DNA of 64,000 nt from Bog-532 sp963833835 (GTDB lineage: Bacteria; Actinomycetota; Actinomycetes; Streptosporangiales; Streptosporangiaceae). Below, in pieces: positions 1 to 8,640 of the stretch (position 1 is its first letter; each line of letters starts with the position of its first letter). A program made the translations under genes and the position numbers. Under the pieces are notes generated by a model, which did not search any database, was not told the DNA's origin, and worked only from the letters and a program-made list of their open reading frames with translations. The DNA is taken from assembly GCA_963833835.1 (NCBI GenBank), contig CAWHZI010000007.1, forward strand, positions 636,009 to 700,008, in the 5' to 3' direction.

Positions 1-53
1 GCCCGCGTGTCCGCATTGTGGGACGACGCCGACGTCCCACCGGCCACTCTCCG

Positions 54-65
54 TAGACTGAGCGG
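54..65 (+). promoter_or_regulatory. -10 element for leaderless hisD
   Basis: TAGACT at 54-59 fits the actinobacterial -10 pattern TANNNT. Its last T lies 6 nt before the GTG start of hisD, so the predicted transcription start falls at or next to the start codon, and no Shine-Dalgarno sequence precedes it. Leaderless initiation is an inference from spacing. Confidence 0.5.
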
Positions 66-1385
66 GTGATTCCCCGTATCGACCGCATCGACCTGCGTGA
101 CCGTGACACCGCCGCGCTCGGCCGGGTCAGCCTGTCCGGAGTCCTGCCCCGCGCCACCCTGGACGTCGCCGCGGCAGCCGAGCAGATCCGGCCGGTGTGC
201 GACGACGTACGCCAGCGCGGCGCCGCCGCGGTCCGCGAGTACACCGCCCGGTTCGACGGCGTGGACCTCGAGACGACCCGGGTGCCCCCCGAGGCCCTCG
301 ACGCCGCGCTCAGCGCCCTGGACCCGGCCGTGGCCCGCGCGCTGGAGGAGGCCGCCCGGCGGGCCCGGCTGGTGCATGAGGCTCAGCTGCCGCCGGCCGA
401 GAACACGGTCTCACCCGCCGACGGCCTGACCGTGACCGCCCGGTACGTGCCGGTCAGCCGGGCGGGGGTGTACGTGCCGGGCGGGCTGGTCGCCTACCCC
501 TCGTCCGTGGTCATGAACGTGGTGCCCGCCCAGGTGGCCGGGGTGCCCTCGGTTGCCGTGGCCTCGCCGCCCCGGGCCGACCAGGGCGGCCTGCCGCATC
601 CGGCCGTGCTGGCCGCCTGTGCGCTGCTCGGTGTGGACGAGGTGCACGCGGTGGGCGGGGCACAGGCCCTGGCCATGTTCGCCTACGGCACCGACGTCTG
701 CGCTCCCGCCGACGTACTGACCGGGCCCGGCAACGTGTACGTCGCCGCGGCCAAGCGCCTGCTCGGCGGGGTGGTGGGGACCGACGGCGAGAACGGGCCC
801 ACCGAGATCGCGATCATCGCGGATCACACCGCCGATCCGGCCTACGTGGCCGCGGACCTGATCGCCCAGGCCGAGCACGACCCGCTGGCCGCCACTCTGC
901 TGATCACCTCCGACCCCAGCCTGCCTGATCGCACCGACGCCGAGCTGGCCCGGCAGCTGCCGGACGCGCTGAACCGGGTCCGCATCGAGCAGGCGCTGAA
1001 CGGCCAGTCCGCCTACGTGCTGGTGCGCGACGTGGACGCGGCGCTGGCCGTGTCCGACGCCTGGGCGCCGGAGCACCTGGAGGTGCAGACCGAGGACGCG
1101 GGCAAGGTCGCGACCCGGGTCCGGAACGCCGGGGCCATCTTCGCCGGGGCCTACTCCCCGGTCTCGCTGGGCGACTACCTGGCCGGGTCCAACCACGTCC
1201 TGCCCACCGGGGGCACGGCCCGGCACGCGGCCGGCCTCACCGTGCTCCCGTTCCTCAAGCTGGTCAACGTGATCGAATGCTCCCGCGAGGGCCTGGCCGG
1301 AGCCGCGCCGTTCATCGACGCCCTCGGCGGCGAGGAGCAACTGGCGGCCCACGTCGCCGCCGTCCGGGTGCGGGTCCCCCAATGA
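66..1385 (+). CDS. hisD: histidinol dehydrogenase HisD
   Basis: HisD catalyses the last two NAD-dependent oxidations of histidine synthesis, L-histidinol to L-histidine, in the cytoplasm. The 439-residue length is normal. Visible family features are the glycine-rich VYVPGG segment, GPGNVYVAAAK, GPTEIAIIAD, the QAEHDP motif carrying zinc-ligand Gln and His, and a late APEHLE motif with the catalytic Glu-His pair. The GTG start has no ribosome-binding site but follows a -10 box at the leaderless distance. Its stop overlaps the hisC start (ATGA), so it heads the hisDCBHAF operon. Confidence 0.97.
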   Translation: MIPRIDRIDLRDRDTAALGRVSLSGVLPRATLDVAAAAEQIRPVCDDVRQRGAAAVREYTARFDGVDLETTRVPPEALDAALSALDPAVARALEEAARRARLVHEAQLPPAENTVSPADGLTVTARYVPVSRAGVYVPGGLVAYPSSVVMNVVPAQVAGVPSVAVASPPRADQGGLPHPAVLAACALLGVDEVHAVGGAQALAMFAYGTDVCAPADVLTGPGNVYVAAAKRLLGGVVGTDGENGPTEIAIIADHTADPAYVAADLIAQAEHDPLAATLLITSDPSLPDRTDAELARQLPDALNRVRIEQALNGQSAYVLVRDVDAALAVSDAWAPEHLEVQTEDAGKVATRVRNAGAIFAGAYSPVSLGDYLAGSNHVLPTGGTARHAAGLTVLPFLKLVNVIECSREGLAGAAPFIDALGGEEQLAAHVAAVRVRVPQ

Positions 1386-2509
1386 GCACCCCCGACGCGA
1401 CGACCGCAGCCACGGCACCTACTGATGGCTCCGACCTGCCGCTCCGCGCCGACCTGGCCGGCATGGAGCCCTACGGAGCCCCCCAGCTCAACGTCCCGGT
1501 CCGCCTGAACACCAACGAGAACCCCTACCCGCCCACCCCCCGGCTGGCCCAGGCCGTGACCGACGCGGTCGCGGCCGTGGCGGGGAGCCTGAACCGCTAC
1601 CCGGACCGCGACGCCGTGGCCCTGCGCGAGGACCTGGCCGCCTATCTGGGCCACGGCCTGACCGCCGACGAGGTGTGGGCGGCCAACGGCTCCAACGAGG
1701 TCATCCAGCAACTGTTGCAGGCGTTCGGCGGCCCCGGCCACGCCGCGCTGGGTTTCGAGCCGTCCTACTCCATGCACCCGCTGATCTCCCGGGTGACTGG
1801 CACGGAATGGTTCGCGGCCTGCCGCGAGGAGGACTTCAGCATCGACCCGGACAAGGCGGCGGCGCAGATCCGCGACACCCGCCCCGAGGTCGTCTTCCTG
1901 ACCTCGCCCAACAACCCGACCGGCACGTCCGTCTCGCTGGACGTGGTCCGGGCGGTGTGCGAGGCCGCGCCCGGCGTGGTCGTGGTGGACGAGGCCTACG
2001 CCGAGTTCCGCCGGACCGGGACCCCGAGCGCGCTGTCGCTGCTGCCGGAGTATTCGCGCCTCGTGGTCACCCGCACCATGTCCAAGGCGTTCGCGATGGC
2101 CGGGCTCCGGGTCGGCTACATGGCCGCCAGCCCGGAGCTGATCAGGAAGCTGCTCATCGTCCGGCTGCCCTACCACCTGTCCGCCGTGACCCAGGCCGTG
2201 GCCCGGGCCGCGCTGGCCTGGTCGCAGGACCCGCTGGCCAGCGTGGACGCGCTGCGGGCCGAACGGGATGAGTGCGTGGCCTGGCTGCGCGGCCTCGGCC
2301 TGTCCGTGGCCGACTCCGACGCCAACTTCGTGCTGTTCGGCGAGTTCGCCGACCGGGACGCGGTCTGGCAGCAGCTGGTGGACCGGGGCGTGCTGATCCG
2401 GCAGGTGGGGCCACCCGGCTGGCTACGGGTCTCGATCGGCACACAAGAGGAGATGGCGGCGTTCCGGGCCGCCCTGAGTGAAGTACTGAGCGAGGTGGCA
2501 CCGGCGTGA
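1382..2509 (+). CDS. hisC: histidinol-phosphate aminotransferase HisC
   Basis: This is a PLP-dependent class I/II aminotransferase that converts imidazole-acetol phosphate plus glutamate to histidinol phosphate. The ATG overlaps the hisD stop by 4 nt, giving 375 residues. LNTNENPYPP near the N-terminus, SPNNPTG, DEAYAEF and TMSKAFAMAGLRVGY (with the Schiff-base lysine) are all present. It is translationally coupled to hisD and hisB. A broader aromatic aminotransferase activity is possible, but operon position supports HisC. Confidence 0.97.
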   Translation: MSTPDATTAATAPTDGSDLPLRADLAGMEPYGAPQLNVPVRLNTNENPYPPTPRLAQAVTDAVAAVAGSLNRYPDRDAVALREDLAAYLGHGLTADEVWAANGSNEVIQQLLQAFGGPGHAALGFEPSYSMHPLISRVTGTEWFAACREEDFSIDPDKAAAQIRDTRPEVVFLTSPNNPTGTSVSLDVVRAVCEAAPGVVVVDEAYAEFRRTGTPSALSLLPEYSRLVVTRTMSKAFAMAGLRVGYMAASPELIRKLLIVRLPYHLSAVTQAVARAALAWSQDPLASVDALRAERDECVAWLRGLGLSVADSDANFVLFGEFADRDAVWQQLVDRGVLIRQVGPPGWLRVSIGTQEEMAAFRAALSEVLSEVAPA

Positions 2510-3102
2510 ACCGGGAACGCAAGGCGCGCGTCGAACGGCTCACCCACGAGACCCAGATCCTGGTCGAGCTGGACCTGGACGGGATCGGCATCGTCGAGGT
2601 GTCCACCGGCGTCCCGTTCTTCGACCACATGCTGAGCCAGCTGGGCAAGCACGGCGGGCTCGACCTGACCGCGCGGGCCAAGGGCGACGTGGAGATCGAC
2701 GCCCACCACACGGTCGAGGACACCTCGATCGCGATGGGCCAGGCGCTGCGGGAGGCCCTGGGCGACAAGTCCGGGATCACCCGGTTCGGCGACAGCCTGG
2801 TCCCGCTGGATGAGACCCTGGTCCAGGCGGCGGTGGACCTGTCCGGGCGGCCCTACGTGGTGCACGAGGAGCCGGACGGCATGGCCCCGCTGATCGGCAG
2901 CTACGACACCACGCTGACCCGGCACATCTTCGAGTCGATGGCCGCCTCGGCCGGGATCTGCCTGCACGTGCGGGTGCTGTACGGACGCAACCCGCACCAC
3001 ATCGTGGAGGCCCAGTTCAAGGCGGTGGCCCGGGCCCTGCGGACCGCGGTCGCCCCGGACCCGCGGGCCGGCGGGATCCCCAGCACCAAGGGCGTGCTGT
3101 GA
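2506..3102 (+). CDS. hisB: imidazoleglycerol-phosphate dehydratase HisB
   Basis: HisB dehydrates imidazoleglycerol phosphate to imidazole-acetol phosphate with manganese. The protein of 198 residues is the monofunctional bacterial form, without a fused phosphatase. FFDHML, DAHHTVED and NPHHIVEAQFKA carry the metal-binding histidines. The GTG start overlaps the hisC TGA. Its last codons (GVL, stop) are almost repeated in the 16 nt before hisH, which looks like a small local duplication at the gene junction. Confidence 0.97.
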   Translation: MNRERKARVERLTHETQILVELDLDGIGIVEVSTGVPFFDHMLSQLGKHGGLDLTARAKGDVEIDAHHTVEDTSIAMGQALREALGDKSGITRFGDSLVPLDETLVQAAVDLSGRPYVVHEEPDGMAPLIGSYDTTLTRHIFESMAASAGICLHVRVLYGRNPHHIVEAQFKAVARALRTAVAPDPRAGGIPSTKGVL

Positions 3103-3118
3103 CCACCATGGGTGTGCT

Positions 3119-3757
3119 GTGACGACCAAGCCGAGGGTCGTGGTCCTGGACTACGGCTCGGGCAACCTGCGGTCGGCCGAACGGGCTCTGGCCCGGGCCG
3201 GCGCGGACGTCACGGTGACCGCCGATTCGGACGCCGCCCAGGACGCGGATGGCCTGGTCGTACCCGGGGTGGGCGCGTTCGCCGCCTGCATGGCCGGGCT
3301 GCGGGCCGTCGGCGGCGACAAGCTCATCGCCCAGCGGCTGGCCAGCGGCCGCCCGGTGCTGGCCATCTGCGTCGGCATGCAGGTGCTGTTCTCCTCCGGT
3401 GAGGAGCACGGCCTGCGCACCGAGGGCTGCGGGCAGTGGCCGGGCACGGTGGAACGGCTGGACGCGCCGGTGCTGCCGCACATGGGCTGGAACACGGTCT
3501 CCCCGCCCGCGGGTTCGGCGCTGTTCGCCGGGATCGGGCCGAACACCCGCTTCTATTTTGTGCACTCCTACGGCCTGCGGTACGCCCGCGCCACCCGGCT
3601 GCGGGAGTCGCCGGCCCAGATCACCTGGGCCACCCACGGCGAGCCGTTCGCGGCCGCGGTCGAGGACGGACTGCTGGCCGCGACCCAGTTCCACCCGGAG
3701 AAGTCCGGGGACGCCGGCGCTACCCTGCTGTCCAACTGGCTGGAGACTCTCCGATGA
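3119..3757 (+). CDS. hisH: imidazole glycerol phosphate synthase glutaminase subunit HisH
   Basis: HisH is a class I glutamine amidotransferase that releases ammonia for HisF. The 212 residues include the GVGAF loop, the nucleophile elbow AICVGMQVLF (more often CLGMQ) and FHPEKSGDAG with the catalytic His-Glu. HMGWNTV and FVHSY are also family-typical. The GTG start lies 16 nt after hisB with no strong ribosome-binding site. The stop overlaps the ATG of hisA. HisH and HisF normally form a heterodimer with an ammonia tunnel. Confidence 0.96.
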   Translation: MTTKPRVVVLDYGSGNLRSAERALARAGADVTVTADSDAAQDADGLVVPGVGAFAACMAGLRAVGGDKLIAQRLASGRPVLAICVGMQVLFSSGEEHGLRTEGCGQWPGTVERLDAPVLPHMGWNTVSPPAGSALFAGIGPNTRFYFVHSYGLRYARATRLRESPAQITWATHGEPFAAAVEDGLLAATQFHPEKSGDAGATLLSNWLETLR

Positions 3758-4489
3758 CGCTCACCCTGCTGCCCGCGGTCGACGTGGCCGACGGCCAGGC
3801 GGTACGGCTGGTCCAGGGCGAAGCCGGCACCGAGACCGGCTACGGCGACCCGATGGAGGCCGCGCTGGCCTGGCAACGGGCCGGCGCCGACTGGATCCAC
3901 CTGGTCGACCTGGACGCGGCGTTCGGCCGGGGCTCCAACGCGCAACTGCTGGGCGACGTGGTCAGCCTGGCTCGACCTCAACGTCGAACTGTCCGGCGGC
4001 ATCCGCGACGACGCCTCGCTGGCCGCGGCGCTGGCCACCGGCTGCACCCGGGTCAACATCGGCACCGCCGCGCTGGAGGACCCGGACTGGGTCCGCTCGG
4101 TCATCGCCCGGCACGGCGACCAGATCGCGGTCGGCCTGGACGTGCGCGGCACCCGGCTGGCCGCCCGCGGCTGGACCTCCGAGGGCGGCGACCTCTACGA
4201 GACCCTGGACCGGCTGAACGCCGACGGCTGCGCCCGGTACGTGGTCACCGACGTGACCAAGGACGGCACCCTGCGCGGGCCCAACCTGGACCTGCTCCGG
4301 GACGTGTGCGCCCGCACCAGCCGCCCGGTGGTGGCCAGCGGCGGCGTATCCAGCCTGGCCGACCTGGAGGCCATCGCCGGGCTCGTCCCGCTCGGCGTCG
4401 AGGGCGCGATCGTCGGCAAGGCGCTCTACGCCGGCGCGTTCACCCTGGAAGAGGCGCTCGAGACCGCGCTCACGACGGTGTCCCCGTGA
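3754..4489 (+). CDS. priA: HisA/PriA phosphoribosyl isomerase, interrupted by a +1 frameshift
   Basis: This encodes the ProFAR isomerase HisA, in actinobacteria usually PriA with added TrpF activity. The N-terminal part (MTLTLLPAVDVADGQAVRL through GRGSNAQLLGDVV) and the C-terminal part (from LDLNVELSGGIRDD through GVEGAIVGKALYAG) are both highly family-like but lie in frames offset by one. The shift falls at about 3964-3970 (GTCAGCCTGG); removing one C restores a continuous 244-residue protein with the spacing of mycobacterial PriA. No separate trpF is seen in the window, consistent with a bifunctional enzyme. Sequence error is more likely than a true knock-out, since the latter would block two pathways. 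Confidence 0.9.
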
Positions 4490-5259
4490 CGGTCGCGGTC
4501 CGGGTCATTCCCTGCCTGGACGTGGACGCCGGCCGGGTGGTCAAGGGGGTCAACTTCCGTGACCTGCGGGACGCGGGGGACCCGGTCGAACTGGCCGCCA
4601 CCTACGACGCCGAAGGCGCCGACGAGCTGACCTTCCTCGACATCACCGCCTCCAGCGGCAGCCGGGAGACCACCTACGACGTGGTGCGCCGCACCGCCGA
4701 GCAGGTATTCATCCCGCTGACCGTGGGCGGCGGAGTGCGCAGCGAGGACGACGTGGACCGGCTGCTGCGGGCCGGCGCGGACAAGGTGTCGCTCAACACC
4801 GCCGCCATCGCCCGCCCCGAGTTGCTGGGCGAGGCGGCCCGGCGGTTCGGCTCCCAGTGCGTGGTGCTGTCCGTCGATGCCCGCCGCTTCAGCGGCCCGG
4901 CCCCGGCAGGCAGCAGTGGATTTGAGGTCACCACCCACGGCGGTCGCACCGGCACCGGCATCGACGCCGTGGACTGGGCCCGCCGGGGCGCCGAACTGGG
5001 CGCCGGGGAGATCCTGCTCAACTCCATGGACGCCGACGGCACCGAGGCCGGCTTCGACCTGGAGCTGATCGCGGCCGTCCGGGACGTGGTCAGCGTGCCG
5101 GTCATCGCCAGCGGGGGCGCGGGCCAGCTCGGCCACTTCGCCCCCGCCATCGACGCCGGCGCCGACGCGGTGCTGGCGGCCAGCGTGTTCCACTTCGGCG
5201 CCCTGCGCATCGGCCAGGTCAAGGACGCCCTGCGCGCCGCCGGCCTGCCGGTCAGGTAG
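4486..5259 (+). CDS. hisF: imidazole glycerol phosphate synthase cyclase subunit HisF
   Basis: HisF is the TIM-barrel cyclase that uses ammonia from HisH and PRFAR to make imidazoleglycerol phosphate and AICAR. The 257 residues show CLDVDAGRVVKGVNFRDL with the first catalytic Asp, FLDITAS, VGGGVR, LLNSMDADGT with the second catalytic Asp, and VIASGGAG. The GTG overlaps the stop of the hisA reading frame, and the intact junction argues that the hisA frame was functional until recently. It is the last gene of the operon; a convergent gene starts one base beyond its stop. Confidence 0.97.
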   Translation: MTVAVRVIPCLDVDAGRVVKGVNFRDLRDAGDPVELAATYDAEGADELTFLDITASSGSRETTYDVVRRTAEQVFIPLTVGGGVRSEDDVDRLLRAGADKVSLNTAAIARPELLGEAARRFGSQCVVLSVDARRFSGPAPAGSSGFEVTTHGGRTGTGIDAVDWARRGAELGAGEILLNSMDADGTEAGFDLELIAAVRDVVSVPVIASGGAGQLGHFAPAIDAGADAVLAASVFHFGALRIGQVKDALRAAGLPVR

Positions 5260-6135
5260 CTACCCGGGAGGAAGCCCCGGGTCCGGGAACCCCGGCAGTC
5301 CCTGGTCTCCGCTGGTGCCGCTGCCGCCCCGCGCCTCCTGGTTGCCCGCCACGACGGTGGTCCCGCTGGCGCCGGCGCCCGCTCGCACCGGCGCGGCCGA
5401 GCCCGGGTGGGCCGCCATCGCCGCGCCGGTGATGCCCGCGTCGTTGAACATCCCGGCCGGCACCACCTTGGCCTGCAGGCCCGTCATCAGCGGCAGGAAC
5501 TTGTCCGACTGCTTGCTGATCCCGCCGCCGACGATGATCAGGGCCGGGGACAGCAGCGCCTCGATGTGCTCCAGGTACTCGTTGACGTTCTTGGCCCAGT
5601 GTTTCCAGCTCATGTCGCCCGTGGTCTTGGCCCGCTCGGACGCCCGCTCCTCGGAGTCCTTGCCCCGGATCTCCAGGTGCCCGAACTCGGTGTTGGGGAC
5701 CAGGATGCCGTCGACGAACAGCGCGCTGCCGATGCCGGTGCCCAGCGTCACCATGTGCACCGTGCCCGACTGGCCCTTGCCCGCGCCGAACGTCATCTCG
5801 GCCACGCCGGCCGCGTCGGCGTCGTTGATCAGCCGGACGTCCTGCCCGGCCGCCTTGGCCAGCAGCGCCTGCGCGTCCAGGCCGATCCACGCCTTGTCCA
5901 AGTTGGCCGCGGTCCGGGTGACGCCGTCCATCACCACGCCCGGGAACGTGCAGCCGATCGGGCCTGACCAGGAGAAGGCGGACACGAGTTTCTGCACGAC
6001 TTCCGCCACCGCATCCGGCACCGCCGGGTGCGGGGTGGGGATCTTCACCCGGTCGGCCAGGAACTTGCCGGTCTCCAAGTCGACCGGCGCGGCCTTCATC
6101 CCGGTACCGCCGATATCGATGCCCAGTGCGTGCAT
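5260..6135 (-). CDS. ppgK: polyphosphate glucokinase PpgK
   Basis: This ROK-type kinase phosphorylates glucose with polyphosphate or ATP in the cytoplasm. The start ALGIDIGGTGMKAA (phosphate-1), LGTGIGSALF (phosphate-2), NTEFGHLEIRG and LIIVGGGISK (adenosine/hydrophobic region) match actinobacterial strictly polyphosphate/ATP glucokinases. The ATG at 6135 is chosen because the ROK fold begins right there and a purine-rich GGGAGAAGGAGC site lies just upstream. A 291-residue length includes a Gly/Pro/Ala-rich tail of about 45 residues. It converges tightly with hisF, leaving no room for a terminator. Confidence 0.93.
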   Translation of the reverse strand: MHALGIDIGGTGMKAAPVDLETGKFLADRVKIPTPHPAVPDAVAEVVQKLVSAFSWSGPIGCTFPGVVMDGVTRTAANLDKAWIGLDAQALLAKAAGQDVRLINDADAAGVAEMTFGAGKGQSGTVHMVTLGTGIGSALFVDGILVPNTEFGHLEIRGKDSEERASERAKTTGDMSWKHWAKNVNEYLEHIEALLSPALIIVGGGISKQSDKFLPLMTGLQAKVVPAGMFNDAGITGAAMAAHPGSAAPVRAGAGASGTTVVAGNQEARGGSGTSGDQGLPGFPDPGLPPG

Positions 6136-6274
6136 GATGCGCTCCTTCTCCCTCCCGGGCGGCCGGAGCCAGGATCCCCTGGCCGGCGTCGCCCAGTATT
6201 TCGCACTCGCGAGTAAGCTCGTGTGTAGTACATGCCCCATCAGGGCGTGTGTAGCCGCAGAAAGGGGGCGGCTG
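6136..6274. promoter_or_regulatory. divergent promoter region with ACTCGCGAGT palindrome
   Basis: This 139-nt gap separates divergent ppgK and the small membrane protein gene and must carry both promoters. It contains a perfect 10-bp palindrome ACTCGCGAGT at 6205-6214 and a strong AAAGGGGG ribosome-binding site at about 6261-6268 for the rightward gene. No clear -35/-10 pair was recognised. Confidence 0.3.
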
Positions 6275-6619
6275 ATGCGGTGGGCAAAGGTCGTCATGAT
6301 CGCGCTCGGCGCCTTGATCGCCTTCATTGTCATCGAGTCGGTCTTCCGGCTGCTGGAGTGGGCGGTCATCGCCCTCGTCATCGGCTTGATTATCGCCATC
6401 GCGGTCAAGGCCCACAGCCAGTACAAGCTGGCCCGGGACCGCCGCGCCGAGGTCAAGCAGGAGAAGGCGGCCGGCCAGCACGAGGTCAGCGGCGAACGGG
6501 TCCAGCCCGGCCGGGAGATCACCCCGGCGCCGGCCTGGACGGTGGAGAGCACCACCCCGGTCGCGCACGAGGACGTCGACGCCGAGTTGGCCCGGCTCAA
6601 GCGCGAGATGCGTTCCTGA
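6275..6619 (+). CDS. small membrane protein of unknown function
   Basis: The product has 114 residues. Two adjacent hydrophobic segments at about residues 5-20 and 26-45 (VVMIALGALIAFIVIES, AVIALVIGLIIAIAVKA) form a hairpin or one long anchor. A charged, probably cytoplasmic tail rich in Lys, Arg, Glu and Gln follows. The ATG has an excellent AAAGGGGG ribosome-binding site. No family was recognised. It is transcribed away from ppgK and ends in an AT-rich stretch (6620-6640) before the convergent neighbour. The reading frame, codon bias and ribosome-binding site support a real gene. Confidence 0.7.
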   Translation: MRWAKVVMIALGALIAFIVIESVFRLLEWAVIALVIGLIIAIAVKAHSQYKLARDRRAEVKQEKAAGQHEVSGERVQPGREITPAPAWTVESTTPVAHEDVDAELARLKREMRS

Positions 6620-6649
6620 TCATTTTATTTTTTAACAAACTCCCGCGCC

Positions 6650-7327
6650 TCAGAGCCGCCAGGTCGCCTGGGACATCATCTCGATCGCGGCGTCGGTGCC
6701 GTCCATCCGGATCTGGGCCGCCGACCGCCGTCCCGCGGTGTAGAGGGTGAGCTCCGCGGGCGTGCCGATCACGGTCACCACCGGGGTGCCCCGCCGTACC
6801 GTCATCCGGTAGGACGCAGGCTGGCCGTCCGAGCCTGCGTCGGCGGCCCGGTCAACGGCGCCGTCCTCCCGGGCGTACTCGACCCCGATCCGCACCTTGC
6901 GCAGCAGGAACCGGGCCAGCTTGAGCCGGTCCCACAGCGCGTCGGACAGCCCGTCGGTGAGTTCCCGCGGCTTCCAGCCAGCTTGCCCGCGCCGCAGGTC
7001 CTCGTGGTGCACGAAGAATTCGACCGTGTTGATCCGCTCGTCCATGCCCGGCAGCCCGTACGGGGACAGTTTGGGCGGCCCGCTGCGGATCGTCTCGATC
7101 AGCTGCTCGAACGGGGTCCGGCTGGCCATCCGTTGCTGCACCCGTGCGGTGTAGCCGGCCAGCGGGCCACCCGGGATACCCGCGCTGGCGTCGATCCGGT
7201 GCTCGCGCAGCACCAGGTGGGCGGCGAGGTCCCGGGCCGTCCATCCCGCGCACAGGGTCGGCGCGTCCGGACCCACCTCGGCCAGCGTGGCGCACAGTCC
7301 CAGCCGCTCGTCCCGCGAATATCCCAT
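6650..7327 (-). CDS. TIGR03085-type maleylpyruvate isomerase-fold metal-binding protein
   Basis: The protein of 225 residues starts MGYSRDERLGLCATLAEVG and contains LCAGWTARDLAAHLVLREH and TVEFFVHHEDLRR. This layout is typical of DinB/mycothiol-dependent maleylpyruvate isomerase-fold proteins of the TIGR03085 group. The conserved histidines (AAHLV, VHHED) are the likely divalent metal ligands. The substrate is unknown; such proteins are common in mycothiol-producing actinobacteria. It is divergent from hisI, with only 61 nt between the starts, so the two share a promoter region. Confidence 0.8.
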   Translation of the reverse strand: MGYSRDERLGLCATLAEVGPDAPTLCAGWTARDLAAHLVLREHRIDASAGIPGGPLAGYTARVQQRMASRTPFEQLIETIRSGPPKLSPYGLPGMDERINTVEFFVHHEDLRRGQAGWKPRELTDGLSDALWDRLKLARFLLRKVRIGVEYAREDGAVDRAADAGSDGQPASYRMTVRRGTPVVTVIGTPAELTLYTAGRRSAAQIRMDGTDAAIEMMSQATWRL

Positions 7328-7375
7328 CCGGGCATGGTAGGGGGTGCTCCAGGCCCGGCGATAGCGTGCCTTGGC

Positions 7376-7388
7376 TAGGCTGGCTGCC
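7376..7388 (+). promoter_or_regulatory. -10 element for leaderless hisI
   Basis: TAGGCT at 7376-7381 is followed by 7 nt and the ATG of hisI. No Shine-Dalgarno sequence is present. The geometry matches the other proposed leaderless genes in this window (hisD, pdtaR, polA, cmk, the aldo/keto reductase). Confidence 0.5.
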
Positions 7389-7787
7389 ATGAGCACCGCC
7401 GCCCAGCCGTCTGCCCTGGATCCCGAGATCGCCCGCCGCCTCAAGCGCGACGACGCTGGCTTGTTCCCGGCGGTCGCCCAGCAGCATGACACCGGCGAGG
7501 TGCTGATGGTCGGCTGGATGGACGACGAGGCGCTGCACCGCACGCTCACCACCGGCCGCTGCACCTACTGGTCCCGCAGCCGCCAGGAATACTGGGTCAA
7601 GGGCGAGACCTCCGGCCACCAGCAGTGGGTCAAGTCGGTGGCGCTGGACTGCGACGGCGACACCGTCCTGGTCCAGGTCGACCAGGTCGGCGCGGCCTGC
7701 CACACCGGCGACCGCACCTGCTTCGACGCCGACCGCCTGGACGCCATGGTGGGGGAGCGCCCCGAACCGGTCACCGCGGATGGCTGA
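7389..7787 (+). CDS. hisI: phosphoribosyl-AMP cyclohydrolase HisI
   Basis: HisI opens the adenine ring of phosphoribosyl-AMP, the third step of histidine synthesis. At 132 residues it is the monofunctional form, without HisE. MVGWMDDEAL, TYWSRSRQEYW, ALDCDGD and the zinc motif AACHTGDRTCF are all present. The ATG at 7389 is chosen because the family N-terminus begins there and a -10 box lies at leaderless distance. Its stop overlaps the next gene, so it heads the his-trp supra-operon as in Streptomyces and Mycobacterium. Confidence 0.96.
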   Translation: MSTAAQPSALDPEIARRLKRDDAGLFPAVAQQHDTGEVLMVGWMDDEALHRTLTTGRCTYWSRSRQEYWVKGETSGHQQWVKSVALDCDGDTVLVQVDQVGAACHTGDRTCFDADRLDAMVGERPEPVTADG

Positions 7788-8640
7788 TCCCGCGCCCGCC
7801 GCCGCTGATCCCGCCGCGCACGCTCCGGCCGTCGCGCGGCCCCGGCGTGAGTTTGTGCTGATGCTGCTGCTGGGCGCGGCCGGGGCCGGGCTGGCGCTGC
7901 TGGCCGTGCGGCAGGGCTGGGCCCGCGCCGTCTACACCGAGCCGAAGCCGCTCCCGTCACAGTCGATCACCGTCACCGGCCAGGACCTGGTGCCCGCGGC
8001 CGGGGCGCTGGCCCTGGCCGGGCTGGCCTGCCTGGCCGCGATCATCGCCACCCGCGGCGTGCTCCGCCGGGTGGCCGGCGCGGTGCTGGCCCTGTGCGGG
8101 GTCGGCGCGGTCGTGGCGGCCAGCGGTTCGCTCAGCGCGGCCCGCATCATCGCCGCCGCGTCGTCCAAGGTCAGCTCGTCGGCCTCGGTGGCCTCGGGCG
8201 GCTCCGGTTCCACCACCGGCGGATCCTCCACCGGCTCCTCAGCCGGTGCGGTGGTCACCGGGGATTCCTCGGTCCACACCGTGCTGCTGGGCGTGCCCTG
8301 GCGGGTCGCGGTCTTCGCCGGCGCCGCCGCCCTCATCGCGGCCGGCCTGCTCACCGTGTGGCGCGGCACCCGCTGGCCGGTCATGTCCGGCCGCTACGAG
8401 CGCCCAGCCGGCCAGCCCGGCTCGGCCACCCCCACCCGTCGCCCCCGCCCCGGCCCTGGCTCTGCACCCGCGCCCTCCCAATTGGACCAAGCCGCCCTAT
8501 GGGACTCGATCACCCGCGGCGACGACCCCACCCTCGGCCCCGGCCCCGACCCCGCTCCGGGCCGCGCGGCCGACGTCTCCACCCCGAGTCCCACCAGCAC
8601 CGAAAACACCGAGAGCACCGGTGGGCGCACCGCCCGCTGA
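7780..8640 (+). CDS. Trp biosynthesis-associated membrane protein (TIGR02234-like)
   Basis: The protein of 286 residues has about four membrane segments: roughly 26-42 (FVLMLLLGAAGAGLALLAV), 67-88, 94-112 and 168-190. A Ser/Gly/Thr-rich extracellular or linker segment (about 125-155) and a long Pro-rich cytoplasmic tail are also present. The RQGWA motif after the first helix and the position between hisI and trpC fit the TIGR02234 / Trp_oprn_chp family. Its function is unknown; it is genetically linked to tryptophan synthesis. Translation is coupled to hisI by an 8-nt overlap. Confidence 0.85.
   Translation: MADPAPAAADPAAHAPAVARPRREFVLMLLLGAAGAGLALLAVRQGWARAVYTEPKPLPSQSITVTGQDLVPAAGALALAGLACLAAIIATRGVLRRVAGAVLALCGVGAVVAASGSLSAARIIAAASSKVSSSASVASGGSGSTTGGSSTGSSAGAVVTGDSSVHTVLLGVPWRVAVFAGAAALIAAGLLTVWRGTRWPVMSGRYERPAGQPGSATPTRRPRPGPGSAPAPSQLDQAALWDSITRGDDPTLGPGPDPAPGRAADVSTPSPTSTENTESTGGRTAR

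Noticed and set aside
3960..3975. Programmed +1 ribosomal frameshift in hisA
   Set aside because: No slippery codon/stop arrangement like prfB is present at the switch point, and other genes in the window show similar unexplained indels.
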